Below are positions 36,119-44,207 of a DNA stretch of 64,000 bases, in pieces. Position 1 is the stretch's first letter. Each line of letters opens with the position of its first letter. A program made the translations under genes and the position numbers. Below the pieces are notes generated by a model. It saw only the letters and a list, made by a program, of their open reading frames with translations. It was not told the origin of the DNA and did no database searches. Origin of the DNA: Celeribacter halophilus (lineage in GTDB: Bacteria > Pseudomonadota > Alphaproteobacteria > Rhodobacterales > Rhodobacteraceae); contig NZ_FORY01000010.1 in assembly GCF_900114135.1 (NCBI RefSeq), forward strand, positions 69,219 to 133,218, given 5' to 3'.

Positions 36119-37285
36119 TTGGCTTTAGCGGATAAGTTGAAGGCTGATCATATCTTGCCGGCTGATCATCATCAGGCTGCACTCGTCGGTCGTGTCTGGT
36201 CGGAGGAGCAGGGCGGTCCTTGCGTAGTCACGCTGCGTAATGCTCTGGTTTTCGATTTGACGGCTATCGCCGCAACCATGTCAGGGCTTCTAGAGCGCGA
36301 CGATCTCTTTCGTATATTGGAGCGTGACGACCTACCTTGTCTGGGAGGACTTGATGAGTTCCTCGATGGGACTTCAGGGCGTCTTCTGGCGCCTGTGGAT
36401 TTACAAGCCCTGAAGGCTGCGGGCGTGACGTTTGCGGAAAGTATGTTGGAGCGTGTGATTGAAGAGCAGGCAAGAGGCGATGCTGCTCGTGCGCAGGAAA
36501 TCCGTGGACGTCTAGCACCTGTCATCGGGGAGAACCTACGTGATATCAAGGCGGGCTCCGCCAAGGCGGCGCAAGTCAAGACGTTGCTACAAGATATGGG
36601 TCTGTGGTCTCAGTATCTCGAGGTCGGTATCGGACCGGATGCCGAGATTTTTACAAAGTCACAACCCATGTCCGCAGTAGGATGCGGTGAGCGCGTGGGT
36701 ATCCACTCAATGTCCCATTGGAACAATCCGGAGCCTGAAGTTGTATTGGTTTTGCGCGCGGACGGAAGCATTGTTGGCGCGTCTCTCGGCAATGATGTCA
36801 ATCTGCGTGATGTAGAAGGGCGTTCGGCGCTGCTTCTAGGAAAAGCAAAAGACAACAATGCCTCTTGTGCTCTCGGGCCGTTTATCCGCCTTTTTGATGA
36901 TACGTTCGCGTTCGACGATCTTGATAAGGTTGTTGTGTCGCTTTCCGTTGAAGGTGAAGACGGGTTCACAATGACGGGCGAAAGTCCGATGCAGGCAATC
37001 TCGCGCAGCCCTACTGATCTTGTCGGACAAATGCGCAACCGCTCTCACCAGTACCCAGACGGCGCTGTATTGTTCCTTGGCACAATGTTTGCGCCAACTA
37101 AGGACCGCCACGGTGTTGGGCAAGGGTTTACGCATGAAACGGGAGACCGCGTCGAGATCTCGGCTCCGTCTCTGGGATGTTTGGTGAACAGTGTAGATTA
37201 CAGCGATGCCTGTCCGGAATGGTCGTTTGGCACAGTGGCCCTGTTCCGCAACCTGTTCTCCCGAGGTCTCGGGGAGAAGGTGTGA
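36119..37285 (+). CDS. Fumarylacetoacetate hydrolase-fold protein (sugar-acid dehydratase type)
   Basis: About 388 residues with an FAH-fold C-terminal part: metal-site segments NNPEPEVVLVLRADG and GNDVNLRDVEGRSALLLGKAKDN. Long FAH proteins of this type occur with IlvD dehydratases and act on 2-keto-3-deoxy acids, as dehydratases or hydrolases. I chose the TTG at 36119 because GGGAGGG lies six bases upstream and the protein then begins MALADKLKADHILP. ATGs at 36050 and 36083 lack a good site, and 36050 overlaps the operator. It starts the operon that continues with a TRAP transporter. Confidence 0.82.
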   Translation: MALADKLKADHILPADHHQAALVGRVWSEEQGGPCVVTLRNALVFDLTAIAATMSGLLERDDLFRILERDDLPCLGGLDEFLDGTSGRLLAPVDLQALKAAGVTFAESMLERVIEEQARGDAARAQEIRGRLAPVIGENLRDIKAGSAKAAQVKTLLQDMGLWSQYLEVGIGPDAEIFTKSQPMSAVGCGERVGIHSMSHWNNPEPEVVLVLRADGSIVGASLGNDVNLRDVEGRSALLLGKAKDNNASCALGPFIRLFDDTFAFDDLDKVVVSLSVEGEDGFTMTGESPMQAISRSPTDLVGQMRNRSHQYPDGAVLFLGTMFAPTKDRHGVGQGFTHETGDRVEISAPSLGCLVNSVDYSDACPEWSFGTVALFRNLFSRGLGEKV

Positions 37286-37287
37286 TC

Positions 37288-37839
37288 ATGGCCCGTATAA
37301 TTGATCTTTTCTACCGTCTTCTTGATCTGGTGATGATCCTGCTTCTAGCGGGAATGGCCGTGATGGTTTTTCTGAATGTGGTTCTGCGCTACGGCCTAAA
37401 CTCCGGCATTCCTGTCTCGGAAGAACTATCGAGATTCTTTTTTGTCTGGCTGACCTTTATCGGTGCCGTCGTGGCCCATCGGCACAATATGCATATGGGA
37501 ATGGAAACCTTTGTCGCAGCACTTGGACGACGTGGGCGGATGCTGATGATGGGTGTTTCTGACCTTCTGATCCTCGGTTGTTCTTGGGTGCTGTTTCTCG
37601 GCACATGGAAGCAGCTTCCGATCAACGCCAGCATGACCGCGCCTGTTTCGGGGCTTTCTATGGCATGGGTCTACGGAACCGGGATGTTCACTGCGGTGAT
37701 GATTGCACTGATTACAGCGACGCGTTTCCTGCGGTTGGTTACAGGGCGGATTACCGAAGATGAAATTGCTGCCTTTGCCGGCGAACGTCATCAATTTGAC
37801 GAGACGCCTGCCTCCGGCAGAGAAGGAGGGGCACAATGA
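37288..37839 (+). CDS. TRAP transporter small membrane subunit (DctQ type), copy 2
   Basis: A 183-residue protein with four hydrophobic segments. The family stretch SEELSRFFFVWLTFIGAVVA followed by HRHNMHMGMET is diagnostic. The ATG at 37288 lies two bases after the FAH-gene stop, with GGGGAGAAGG upstream. It overlaps dctM by four bases. It is part of the sugar-acid importer of the island. Confidence 0.9.
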   Translation: MARIIDLFYRLLDLVMILLLAGMAVMVFLNVVLRYGLNSGIPVSEELSRFFFVWLTFIGAVVAHRHNMHMGMETFVAALGRRGRMLMMGVSDLLILGCSWVLFLGTWKQLPINASMTAPVSGLSMAWVYGTGMFTAVMIALITATRFLRLVTGRITEDEIAAFAGERHQFDETPASGREGGAQ

Positions 37840-39113
37840 CTCTTGTTGTATTTATCGTATCTCTGATCGGGGCGATGATGACAGGTGTGCCGGTCGCCTT
37901 TGCGCTGATTCTCTGTGGCGTTTCTCTCATGAGCTACATGGGTATGTTCAACACTCAGATCATCGCACAGAACATGATGATCGGAGCGGATACCTTTACT
38001 CTTCTGGCTATTCCCTTCTTCATTCTGGCTGGGGAATTAATGAATGCGGGCGGCCTTTCAAAACGCATTATTGACTTTTCGATCGCCTGTGTAGGTCATA
38101 TCCGGGGCGGTCTGGGGATTGTGGCGATCTTTGCCGCAGTAATCCTCGCCAGCATCTCGGGTTCTGCAGCAGCGGATAGTGCTGCACTGGCGGCGATATT
38201 GCTGCCGATGATGGCGAAGGCGGGATATCATTTGCCACGCTCTGCAGGTCTGATTGCGGCGGGAGGCGTGATTGCACCTGTAATTCCACCATCAATGGCT
38301 TTTATTATCCTCGGTGTTGCAGGGAATATATCGATCTCCAAACTGTTCATGGCAGGGATCGTGCCGGGTGTCCTGATGGGGGTCGTTCTGATCGCGACAT
38401 GGATCATCGTCGCCCGCAACGACGATGTGGCGACCTTGCCTAAAGCGAACTGGGAAGAACGCGTTCATACTGGTGGTCGGGCGATCTGGGCATTGGGAAT
38501 GCCGGTGATTATCCTTGGTGGGATCAAGTTCGGAATTGTAACGCCGACAGAAGCTGCTGTCATCGCCGCCTTTTATGCTTTGTTTGTAGGTACTTGTGTT
38601 TATCGCGAACTGAAATTGAGAGATTTGTCACAGGTTCTATTGAATGCCGGGCGCACAACGGCGGCGGTCATGTTCCTTGTCTGTGCTGCGCTTGTGTCGG
38701 CCTGGCTGATTACTGCCGCCAATATCCCGGCTGAGATTTCAGGCTATATCGAGCCCCTGATTGATCGTCCAATCCTGTTGATGTTGGCCATTATGGCATT
38801 GGTTCTTGTCGTCGGCACAGCGTTGGATCTCACGCCGACCATCTTGATCCTTACGCCGGTTTTGTTGCCGATTATCAAGGAAGCTGGCATCGATCCCGTC
38901 TATTTTGGGGTCATGTTTATCATGAATTGCTGCATCGGCCTACTGACGCCGCCGGTCGGTGTGGTGCTCAACGTGGTCAGTGGGGTGGGGAGGTTACCCC
39001 TTGGCCGCGTAATCGTTGGTGTTTGGCCGTTCCTGTTGGCACAGATCCTTGTCATCCTGACTTTGGTTCTGTTCCCGCAGATCGTCATTGTGCCAGCAAA
39101 TTGGTTCTACTGA
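37836..39113 (+). CDS. TRAP transporter large membrane subunit (DctM type), copy 2
   Basis: A 425-residue polytopic channel protein. It has IPFFILAGELMNAGGLSKRI, SGSAAADSAALAAILLPMM (a DctM hallmark) and LLTPPVGVVLNVV. It pairs with the DctQ above and the DctP below, giving gene order Q-M-P against P-Q-M in the hyu block, so the two TRAP systems are unrelated copies. Confidence 0.93.
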   Translation: MTLVVFIVSLIGAMMTGVPVAFALILCGVSLMSYMGMFNTQIIAQNMMIGADTFTLLAIPFFILAGELMNAGGLSKRIIDFSIACVGHIRGGLGIVAIFAAVILASISGSAAADSAALAAILLPMMAKAGYHLPRSAGLIAAGGVIAPVIPPSMAFIILGVAGNISISKLFMAGIVPGVLMGVVLIATWIIVARNDDVATLPKANWEERVHTGGRAIWALGMPVIILGGIKFGIVTPTEAAVIAAFYALFVGTCVYRELKLRDLSQVLLNAGRTTAAVMFLVCAALVSAWLITAANIPAEISGYIEPLIDRPILLMLAIMALVLVVGTALDLTPTILILTPVLLPIIKEAGIDPVYFGVMFIMNCCIGLLTPPVGVVLNVVSGVGRLPLGRVIVGVWPFLLAQILVILTLVLFPQIVIVPANWFY

Positions 39114-39168
39114 ACCTTGCTACACCTTCAAACTATGAAACTTTTTCACTTGATGATGGGAGGATCTC

Positions 39169-40179
39169 ATGAAAAATTCCAAACTGAAAGCTGCCCTTAT
39201 GGCCACGGTCGTCTGCGCAGTGGCAAACCCTGCTCTTGCTGATTTCAAAGACCGGAACTTCCGTGTCTCTAACGGGGTGGCCGAAGACCATCCGGTTCAT
39301 AACGGAATGGATGCCATGCAGGCCTGTCTTGATGACCGGACTGGCGGAAAGATGAAGATGACAGGATTCTGGGGCGGCGCACTTGGCGGCGACCTTCAAG
39401 CTACGCAAGCCCTGCGCTCGGGCGTACAGGAAGCGGTGGTGACATCATCTTCGCCGCTCGTCGGGATTGAGCCGGCGCTTGGTGTGTTCGACTTGCCGTT
39501 TCTCTTCCGCTCGAACGAAGAGGCCTATGCTGTTATGGATGGCGAATTCGGAGATTTCATTAACGAAAAGCTGGAAAAAGTCGGTTTGGTCAATCTGGCC
39601 TATTGGGAGAACGGTTTCCGCAATGTGTCGAACTCCAAACGTCCGATCACCAAGTGGGAGGATTTCGAGGGACTGAAGATGCGTGTTATGCAGAACAACA
39701 TTTTCCTCGACACATTCTCGAACTTCGAGGCCAATGCGACGCCCATGTCATTCGGGGAAGTTTTCTCGGCGCTGGAGACTAAGGCGATCGATGCACAGGA
39801 AAACCCCTATGTTACGATCGACACCTCTAAATTCTATGAGGTCCAGAGCTACATCAGCGAAACCAAGCATAGTTACACTCCGTTCCTATTCCTGTTCTCG
39901 AAGGCGATCTTCGACACCTACTCTCCTGAAGAACAAGCTGCTTTGCGTGATTGTGCTGCGGTGGGTCGTGATGTGGAACGCGAAGTGATCCAAACGCTGA
40001 ATCAGGAATCTCTTGCCAAGATGGAGGAGGAGGGGCTTCAGTTCAATGTCGTCTCCGCCGAAGAACTTGAACGGATGCTGGAAAAATCTCAGCCGGTTTA
40101 TGACAAGCACAAGACCGAGATCGGTGCTGATGTTGTCGAAATGGTCCAGAGTACTCTGACCGAGATGCGCAGTAATTAA
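39169..40179 (+). CDS. TRAP transporter substrate-binding protein (DctP type), copy 2
   Basis: A 336-residue periplasmic receptor with a Sec signal (LKAALMATVVCAVANPALA, cleaved before DFKDRN). It contains WEDFEGLKMRVMQNN, with the Arg that usually contacts a substrate carboxylate, and the segment MSFGEVFSALETKAIDAQEN typical of the DctP family. GGAGG precedes the ATG. Its ligand is probably the sugar acid degraded by the island. A terminator-like hairpin follows. Confidence 0.92.
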   Translation: MKNSKLKAALMATVVCAVANPALADFKDRNFRVSNGVAEDHPVHNGMDAMQACLDDRTGGKMKMTGFWGGALGGDLQATQALRSGVQEAVVTSSSPLVGIEPALGVFDLPFLFRSNEEAYAVMDGEFGDFINEKLEKVGLVNLAYWENGFRNVSNSKRPITKWEDFEGLKMRVMQNNIFLDTFSNFEANATPMSFGEVFSALETKAIDAQENPYVTIDTSKFYEVQSYISETKHSYTPFLFLFSKAIFDTYSPEEQAALRDCAAVGRDVEREVIQTLNQESLAKMEEEGLQFNVVSAEELERMLEKSQPVYDKHKTEIGADVVEMVQSTLTEMRSN

Positions 40180-40200
40180 GCGCATCTTTATTGTCTCTAA

Positions 40201-40232
40201 GGACTCCGCCAGACAAGGGCGGGGTCCGGTTT
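40201..40232 (+). terminator. Terminator-like hairpin after dctP copy 2
   Basis: GGACTCCGCC and GGCGGGGTCC pair over ten positions with one G:U around a six-base loop, followed by GGTTTAG. It may reduce read-through into the aldolase genes. Confidence 0.6.
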
Positions 40233-40323
40233 AGATTATGCACGGGAGACTGTGCCGGTGAAACGTTAGAACCACCCTGAAGGGTTGCAGGCGGAGTTGG
40301 TGCTTCGGGTTTCGTTTCCTGCC

Positions 40324-40377
40324 CGCGTTATCAACGGACAAATTCTGTAGGTCGACGGTGGTCTGCCTGCTGCCTTT
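40324..40377 (+). pseudogene. C-terminal scrap of a short-chain dehydrogenase
   Basis: The codons read RVINGQIL, a TAG stop, then VDGGLPAAF. The pattern NGQIL-Y-VDGG is the conserved C-terminal motif of classical short-chain dehydrogenases, here with a stop where Tyr or Asn is usual. Upstream sequence (near 40305, GASGFV in another frame) may belong to the same decayed gene. It lies directly before the aldolase gene. Confidence 0.5.
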
Positions 40378-40404
40378 CAACCTGTTTATTCAAGGAGCTT
40401 GGAC

Positions 40405-41211
40405 ATGCCCGCCCCTCACAATCTTTTCAAGGCCGCCTTGGCCGAACGTCGTTTGCAGATCGGTCTTTGGCAGGATCTGGCCAGCCCTTATTGCACGGAG
40501 CTTTGTGCAAATGCGGGCTATGACTGGCTGTTGATTGACGGTGAACATGGTCCGAATGACTTGGTGACCATATCAGGACAAATCGCTGCTCTCCGTGGGA
40601 GCCGATCTCACGCTATTGTCCGCCCGCCTGTGGGAGAAGCTTGGATTATCAAACAGATTCTTGATGCAGGTGCGCAAACTATTTTGGTGCCGATGGTCGA
40701 AACCGCAGAGCAGGCGCAGGCATTGGTACGGGCAATGCGCTACCCGCCGCATGGTATTCGCGGTGTGGGAGCGGTGGTGGGACGTGCCTCCGATTTCGGT
40801 CGGATATCCGATTACACGCTCACAGCAGATGCAGAAACCTGCCTTCTGGTTCAGGTTGAAACGACCAAAGGGCTGGAAAACCTTGACGAAATCGCCTCGG
40901 TGGATGGTGTGGACGGTGTCTTTATTGGTCCAGCCGATCTGGCCGCCAGCCTCGGCCACCTGGATAATCCCGCCCACCCTCATGTGCAGGATGTGATCGA
41001 GGACATGATCGCTCGCATCATTCGCCACGGAAAAGCCGCAGGTATTCTGATAGGCGATTTGGCGTTGTCTAAACATTATGCTGAGTTAGGTGCAACTTTT
41101 GTTGCCATTGGTCATGACGTTGGACTTTTGGCGCTCGGAGCATCGAAGTTGTTGGAGGACTTCCATGCAACCGCTCCTGCTCGCGCGACGGACAAGACGA
41201 AGGTCTACTGA
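40405..41211 (+). CDS. HpcH/HpaI-family class II aldolase
   Basis: A 268-residue metal-dependent aldolase of the phosphoenolpyruvate/pyruvate TIM-barrel family. Key segments are WLLIDGEHGPND, ILVPMVETAEQA, LVQVETTKG (metal-binding Glu) and GVFIGPADLAASLGH (metal-binding Asp). It would cleave a 2-keto-3-deoxy acid to pyruvate and an aldehyde. The ATG at 40405 has AAGGAG seven bases upstream; a TTG at 40399 is less likely. The following gene begins about 100 bases on. Confidence 0.92.
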   Translation: MPAPHNLFKAALAERRLQIGLWQDLASPYCTELCANAGYDWLLIDGEHGPNDLVTISGQIAALRGSRSHAIVRPPVGEAWIIKQILDAGAQTILVPMVETAEQAQALVRAMRYPPHGIRGVGAVVGRASDFGRISDYTLTADAETCLLVQVETTKGLENLDEIASVDGVDGVFIGPADLAASLGHLDNPAHPHVQDVIEDMIARIIRHGKAAGILIGDLALSKHYAELGATFVAIGHDVGLLALGASKLLEDFHATAPARATDKTKVY

Positions 41212-41309
41212 ACGAAGAGCAGGTAGCCGTCTGGACGACTTCCTACTGGTCCGTTTTGTCGCCATGCACGGCCATCAAAAATCAGGTCAATTACAAGGAT
41301 GTATTTGAA

Positions 41310-42290
41310 ATGCCCGTCTATCTGAGCCAGCTTAAATCTGGCGGTGTCGTTATTCGTGACGAGAATACCGACGTTTCAAACGCGCGGCTGATTGCTCAAG
41401 CCACGACATATGATCTGGCACAAGAGGCCATCGCGCGTGCGCTACCATTGTCACAGGTTTTGCCATCAGGCGGAGAAACTGTCGATCTGGCTCTCCTCGC
41501 CAGTCAGGGACATCTTGATGTGCCGATGCGCCATCCCGAGCCCGCACGTATGTATCTATGTGGTACAGGGTTGACTCATACAGGATCGGCTTCGACACGC
41601 AATTCCATGCATGCGAAATCCGAAGGCCATGTGTCGGATTCAATGAAGATGTTCCAGCTTGGATTGGAAGGTGGAAAACCCAACCGAGGAACCGTCGGGG
41701 CACAGCCAGAGTGGTTTTACAAAGGGCCGGGCAGTGAGGCAGTGGCTCATGGTGACCCGCTGATCTCGCCGGATTTTGCTCTGGATGGTGGGGAAGAGCC
41801 TGAAATAGCGGGTTTCTATTTGATCGGTCTCGATGGCACGCCGTGCCGCGTGGGGTTTGCCCTTGCGAATGAATTTTCCGATCATGTGACGGAGAAGCTC
41901 AACTACCTCTATCTGGCACATTCCAAACTGCGACCGGCAGCTTTCGGACCTGAAATGCGGCTGGGTGCTTTGCCTCGCCATATCGAAGGGCGTTCACGCA
42001 TATTGCGTGGGGATAAGGTTCTCTTTGATCAACCCTTTTTGTCGGGTGAAGACAATATGTCCCACACAATTTCCAATCTGGAGCACCATCATTTCAAATA
42101 CGCTCCTTTCAGGAGGTCAGGCGATCTGCATGTGCATATGTTCGGCACTGCAACCCTTTCTTTCGGGTCTGGCATCAAGACACAACCGGGTGATGTGTTT
42201 GAAATTTCGGCGCCTGAATTTGGTCAGGCCCTGAGCAATCCGTTGGCTCAGGCGCCAGAGCAGGGTCTGATCGACGTGAAGTCATTGTGA
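41310..42290 (+). CDS. AraD1/GguC-family protein (2-keto-3-deoxy-pentonate dehydratase type)
   Basis: A 326-residue FAH-fold protein. The segments YLCGTGLTHTGSASTRNSMH, then EPEIAGFYLIGLDG, and KLNYLYLAHSKLRP match the AraD1/GguC family. Members are assigned as 2-keto-3-deoxy-L-arabinonate dehydratase, giving alpha-ketoglutarate semialdehyde. The next two genes, an IlvD/Edd dehydratase and a semialdehyde dehydrogenase, complete exactly that Weimberg-type route. The ATG at 41310 follows AAGGA at a somewhat long spacing. Confidence 0.82.
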   Translation: MPVYLSQLKSGGVVIRDENTDVSNARLIAQATTYDLAQEAIARALPLSQVLPSGGETVDLALLASQGHLDVPMRHPEPARMYLCGTGLTHTGSASTRNSMHAKSEGHVSDSMKMFQLGLEGGKPNRGTVGAQPEWFYKGPGSEAVAHGDPLISPDFALDGGEEPEIAGFYLIGLDGTPCRVGFALANEFSDHVTEKLNYLYLAHSKLRPAAFGPEMRLGALPRHIEGRSRILRGDKVLFDQPFLSGEDNMSHTISNLEHHHFKYAPFRRSGDLHVHMFGTATLSFGSGIKTQPGDVFEISAPEFGQALSNPLAQAPEQGLIDVKSL

Positions 42291-42304
42291 AGGAGAGGCA
42301 GGTC

Positions 42305-44056
42305 ATGACAGCAAGTACTTTCACTCCCGCACCTTGGCCGCGCAAGCTTCGGTCACAAGAATGGTACGGAGGCAATTCGCGTGACACGATCTATCATCGT
42401 GGCTGGCTCAAAAATCAAGGCTATCCGCACGATCTCTTTGATGGACGTCCCATCATTGGAATCATGAACACCTGGTCGGATCTGACACCCTGCAACGGGC
42501 ATTTGCGCGACCTTGCCGAAAAGGTGAAGGCGGGCATCTGGGAGGCAGGTGGTTTTCCTGTAGAGGTACCGGTTTTTTCTGCGTCCGAGAATACCTTTCG
42601 TCCGTCGGCGATGATGTTTCGCAACCTCGCCGCCTTATCGATTGAGGAAACAATTCGCGGTCAACCGATTGACGGCTGCGTCTTGATGGTGGGCTGCGAT
42701 AAGACCACGCCATCGTTGCTGATGGCGGCTGCAAGCTGTGATGTTCCTTCGATTGTGGTCACAGGTGGGCCGATGCTGAACGGGTCTTTTCGCGGCGAAC
42801 GTGTGGGATCCGGCACGCATCTTTGGAAATTTTCCGAGGATGTGAAGGCAGGGAAGATGACACAAGAGGAATTTCTGGAGGCGGAGCAGTCCATGTCGCG
42901 CTCAACCGGCACCTGCAACACGATGGGTACGGCTTCGACGATGGCTTCAATGGCAGAGGCACTCGGTATGGCGCTCTCTGGAAATGCTGCAATCCCTGCG
43001 GTCGACAGCCGACGTCGTGTGATGGCCCAGATGTCGGGGCGCCGGATCGTGCAGATGGTCAAGGATGATCTCAAACCTTCGGATATTATGACAAAGCAGG
43101 CTTTCGAGAACGCGATCCGCACGAACGGTGCCATTGGCGGTTCGACCAATGCGGTGGTGCATCTTCTGGCCATTGCGGGGCGGGTAGGTGTTGATCTGAC
43201 GCTTGATGATTGGGACCGTTGTGGACGGGATGTGGCGACCATCGTGAACCTGATGCCCTCCGGTGAATATTTGATGGAGGAGTTCTTCTATGCCGGAGGT
43301 CTGCCCGTAGTGATTAAAAATTTAGGGGAATGTGGCCAGTTACACAAGGATGCCTTGACCGTTTCGGGGCAGACTATCTGGGATGAGGTGCGTGATGTGC
43401 GCAACTGGAACGAGGATGTGATCCGTCCTGTAGACCATGCATTGACCGAGCAAGGAGGAATTGCAGTGCTGCGCGGGAACTTGGCTCCCAATGGGGCTGT
43501 TCTCAAACCCTCCGCAGCCAGCGCGCATCTTTTGACCCACCGTGGTCGCGCCATCGTATTCGAGGATATTGACGACTATAAGACTCGCATTAATGACGAG
43601 ACGCTAGATATCGATGAAACCTGCATTATGGTTCTGAAGAACTGCGGTCCTAAAGGTTATCCTGGCATGGCAGAGGTCGGCAATATGGGTTTGCCGCCCA
43701 AAGTGTTGCGGAAGGGGGTGACTGATATGGTGCGAATTTCAGACGCGAGAATGTCCGGCACGGCCTATGGCACAGTGGTATTGCATACCGCGCCCGAAGC
43801 TGCAGCGGGCGGTCCTCTGGGGGTGGTGCAATCCGGCGATATGATTGAACTGGATGTGCCTAATCGCCGCTTGCATCTTGATATTTCTGATGCCGAGCTA
43901 AAAGCACGTCTGGCGGCATGGAAACCGCGCCACGAGATTGTGACCAGTGGCTACGCCTATCTGCATCAAAATCATGTAGGTGGAGCGGATACCGGAGCGG
44001 ATCTTGATTTCTTGAAGGGCTGCAGGGGCAATGCCGTTGGCAAGGACAGTCACTGA
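42305..44056 (+). CDS. IlvD/Edd-family dehydratase (L-arabonate dehydratase type)
   Basis: A 583-residue iron-sulfur dehydratase. The N-terminus KLRSQEWYGGNSRDTIYHRG and the cluster segments DLTPCNGHLRDLAEK, MVGCDKTTPSLLMAAAS and TGTCNTMGTASTMASMAE place it with pentonate dehydratases. It differs from the other IlvD at 30000-31781 (WYGGN against WFDNP), so the two should handle different sugar acids or isomers. GGAGAGGCAGG precedes the ATG. It lies 14 bases after the AraD1 gene. Confidence 0.9.
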   Translation: MTASTFTPAPWPRKLRSQEWYGGNSRDTIYHRGWLKNQGYPHDLFDGRPIIGIMNTWSDLTPCNGHLRDLAEKVKAGIWEAGGFPVEVPVFSASENTFRPSAMMFRNLAALSIEETIRGQPIDGCVLMVGCDKTTPSLLMAAASCDVPSIVVTGGPMLNGSFRGERVGSGTHLWKFSEDVKAGKMTQEEFLEAEQSMSRSTGTCNTMGTASTMASMAEALGMALSGNAAIPAVDSRRRVMAQMSGRRIVQMVKDDLKPSDIMTKQAFENAIRTNGAIGGSTNAVVHLLAIAGRVGVDLTLDDWDRCGRDVATIVNLMPSGEYLMEEFFYAGGLPVVIKNLGECGQLHKDALTVSGQTIWDEVRDVRNWNEDVIRPVDHALTEQGGIAVLRGNLAPNGAVLKPSAASAHLLTHRGRAIVFEDIDDYKTRINDETLDIDETCIMVLKNCGPKGYPGMAEVGNMGLPPKVLRKGVTDMVRISDARMSGTAYGTVVLHTAPEAAAGGPLGVVQSGDMIELDVPNRRLHLDISDAELKARLAAWKPRHEIVTSGYAYLHQNHVGGADTGADLDFLKGCRGNAVGKDSH

Positions 44057-44207
44057 CTGAGGCACTTCCTCGGAATCTTAATCCCGAACATCAGCGGACT
44101 TCTGCGCTGGAAGTGTGAGTGAGTTTGCTGCTTTGAATAACTGCTATGACGGAAGGTTTCGGATCCGGAGCCTTCCGATTATTCCCGAAATAATGAAAGG
44201 ATACGTA

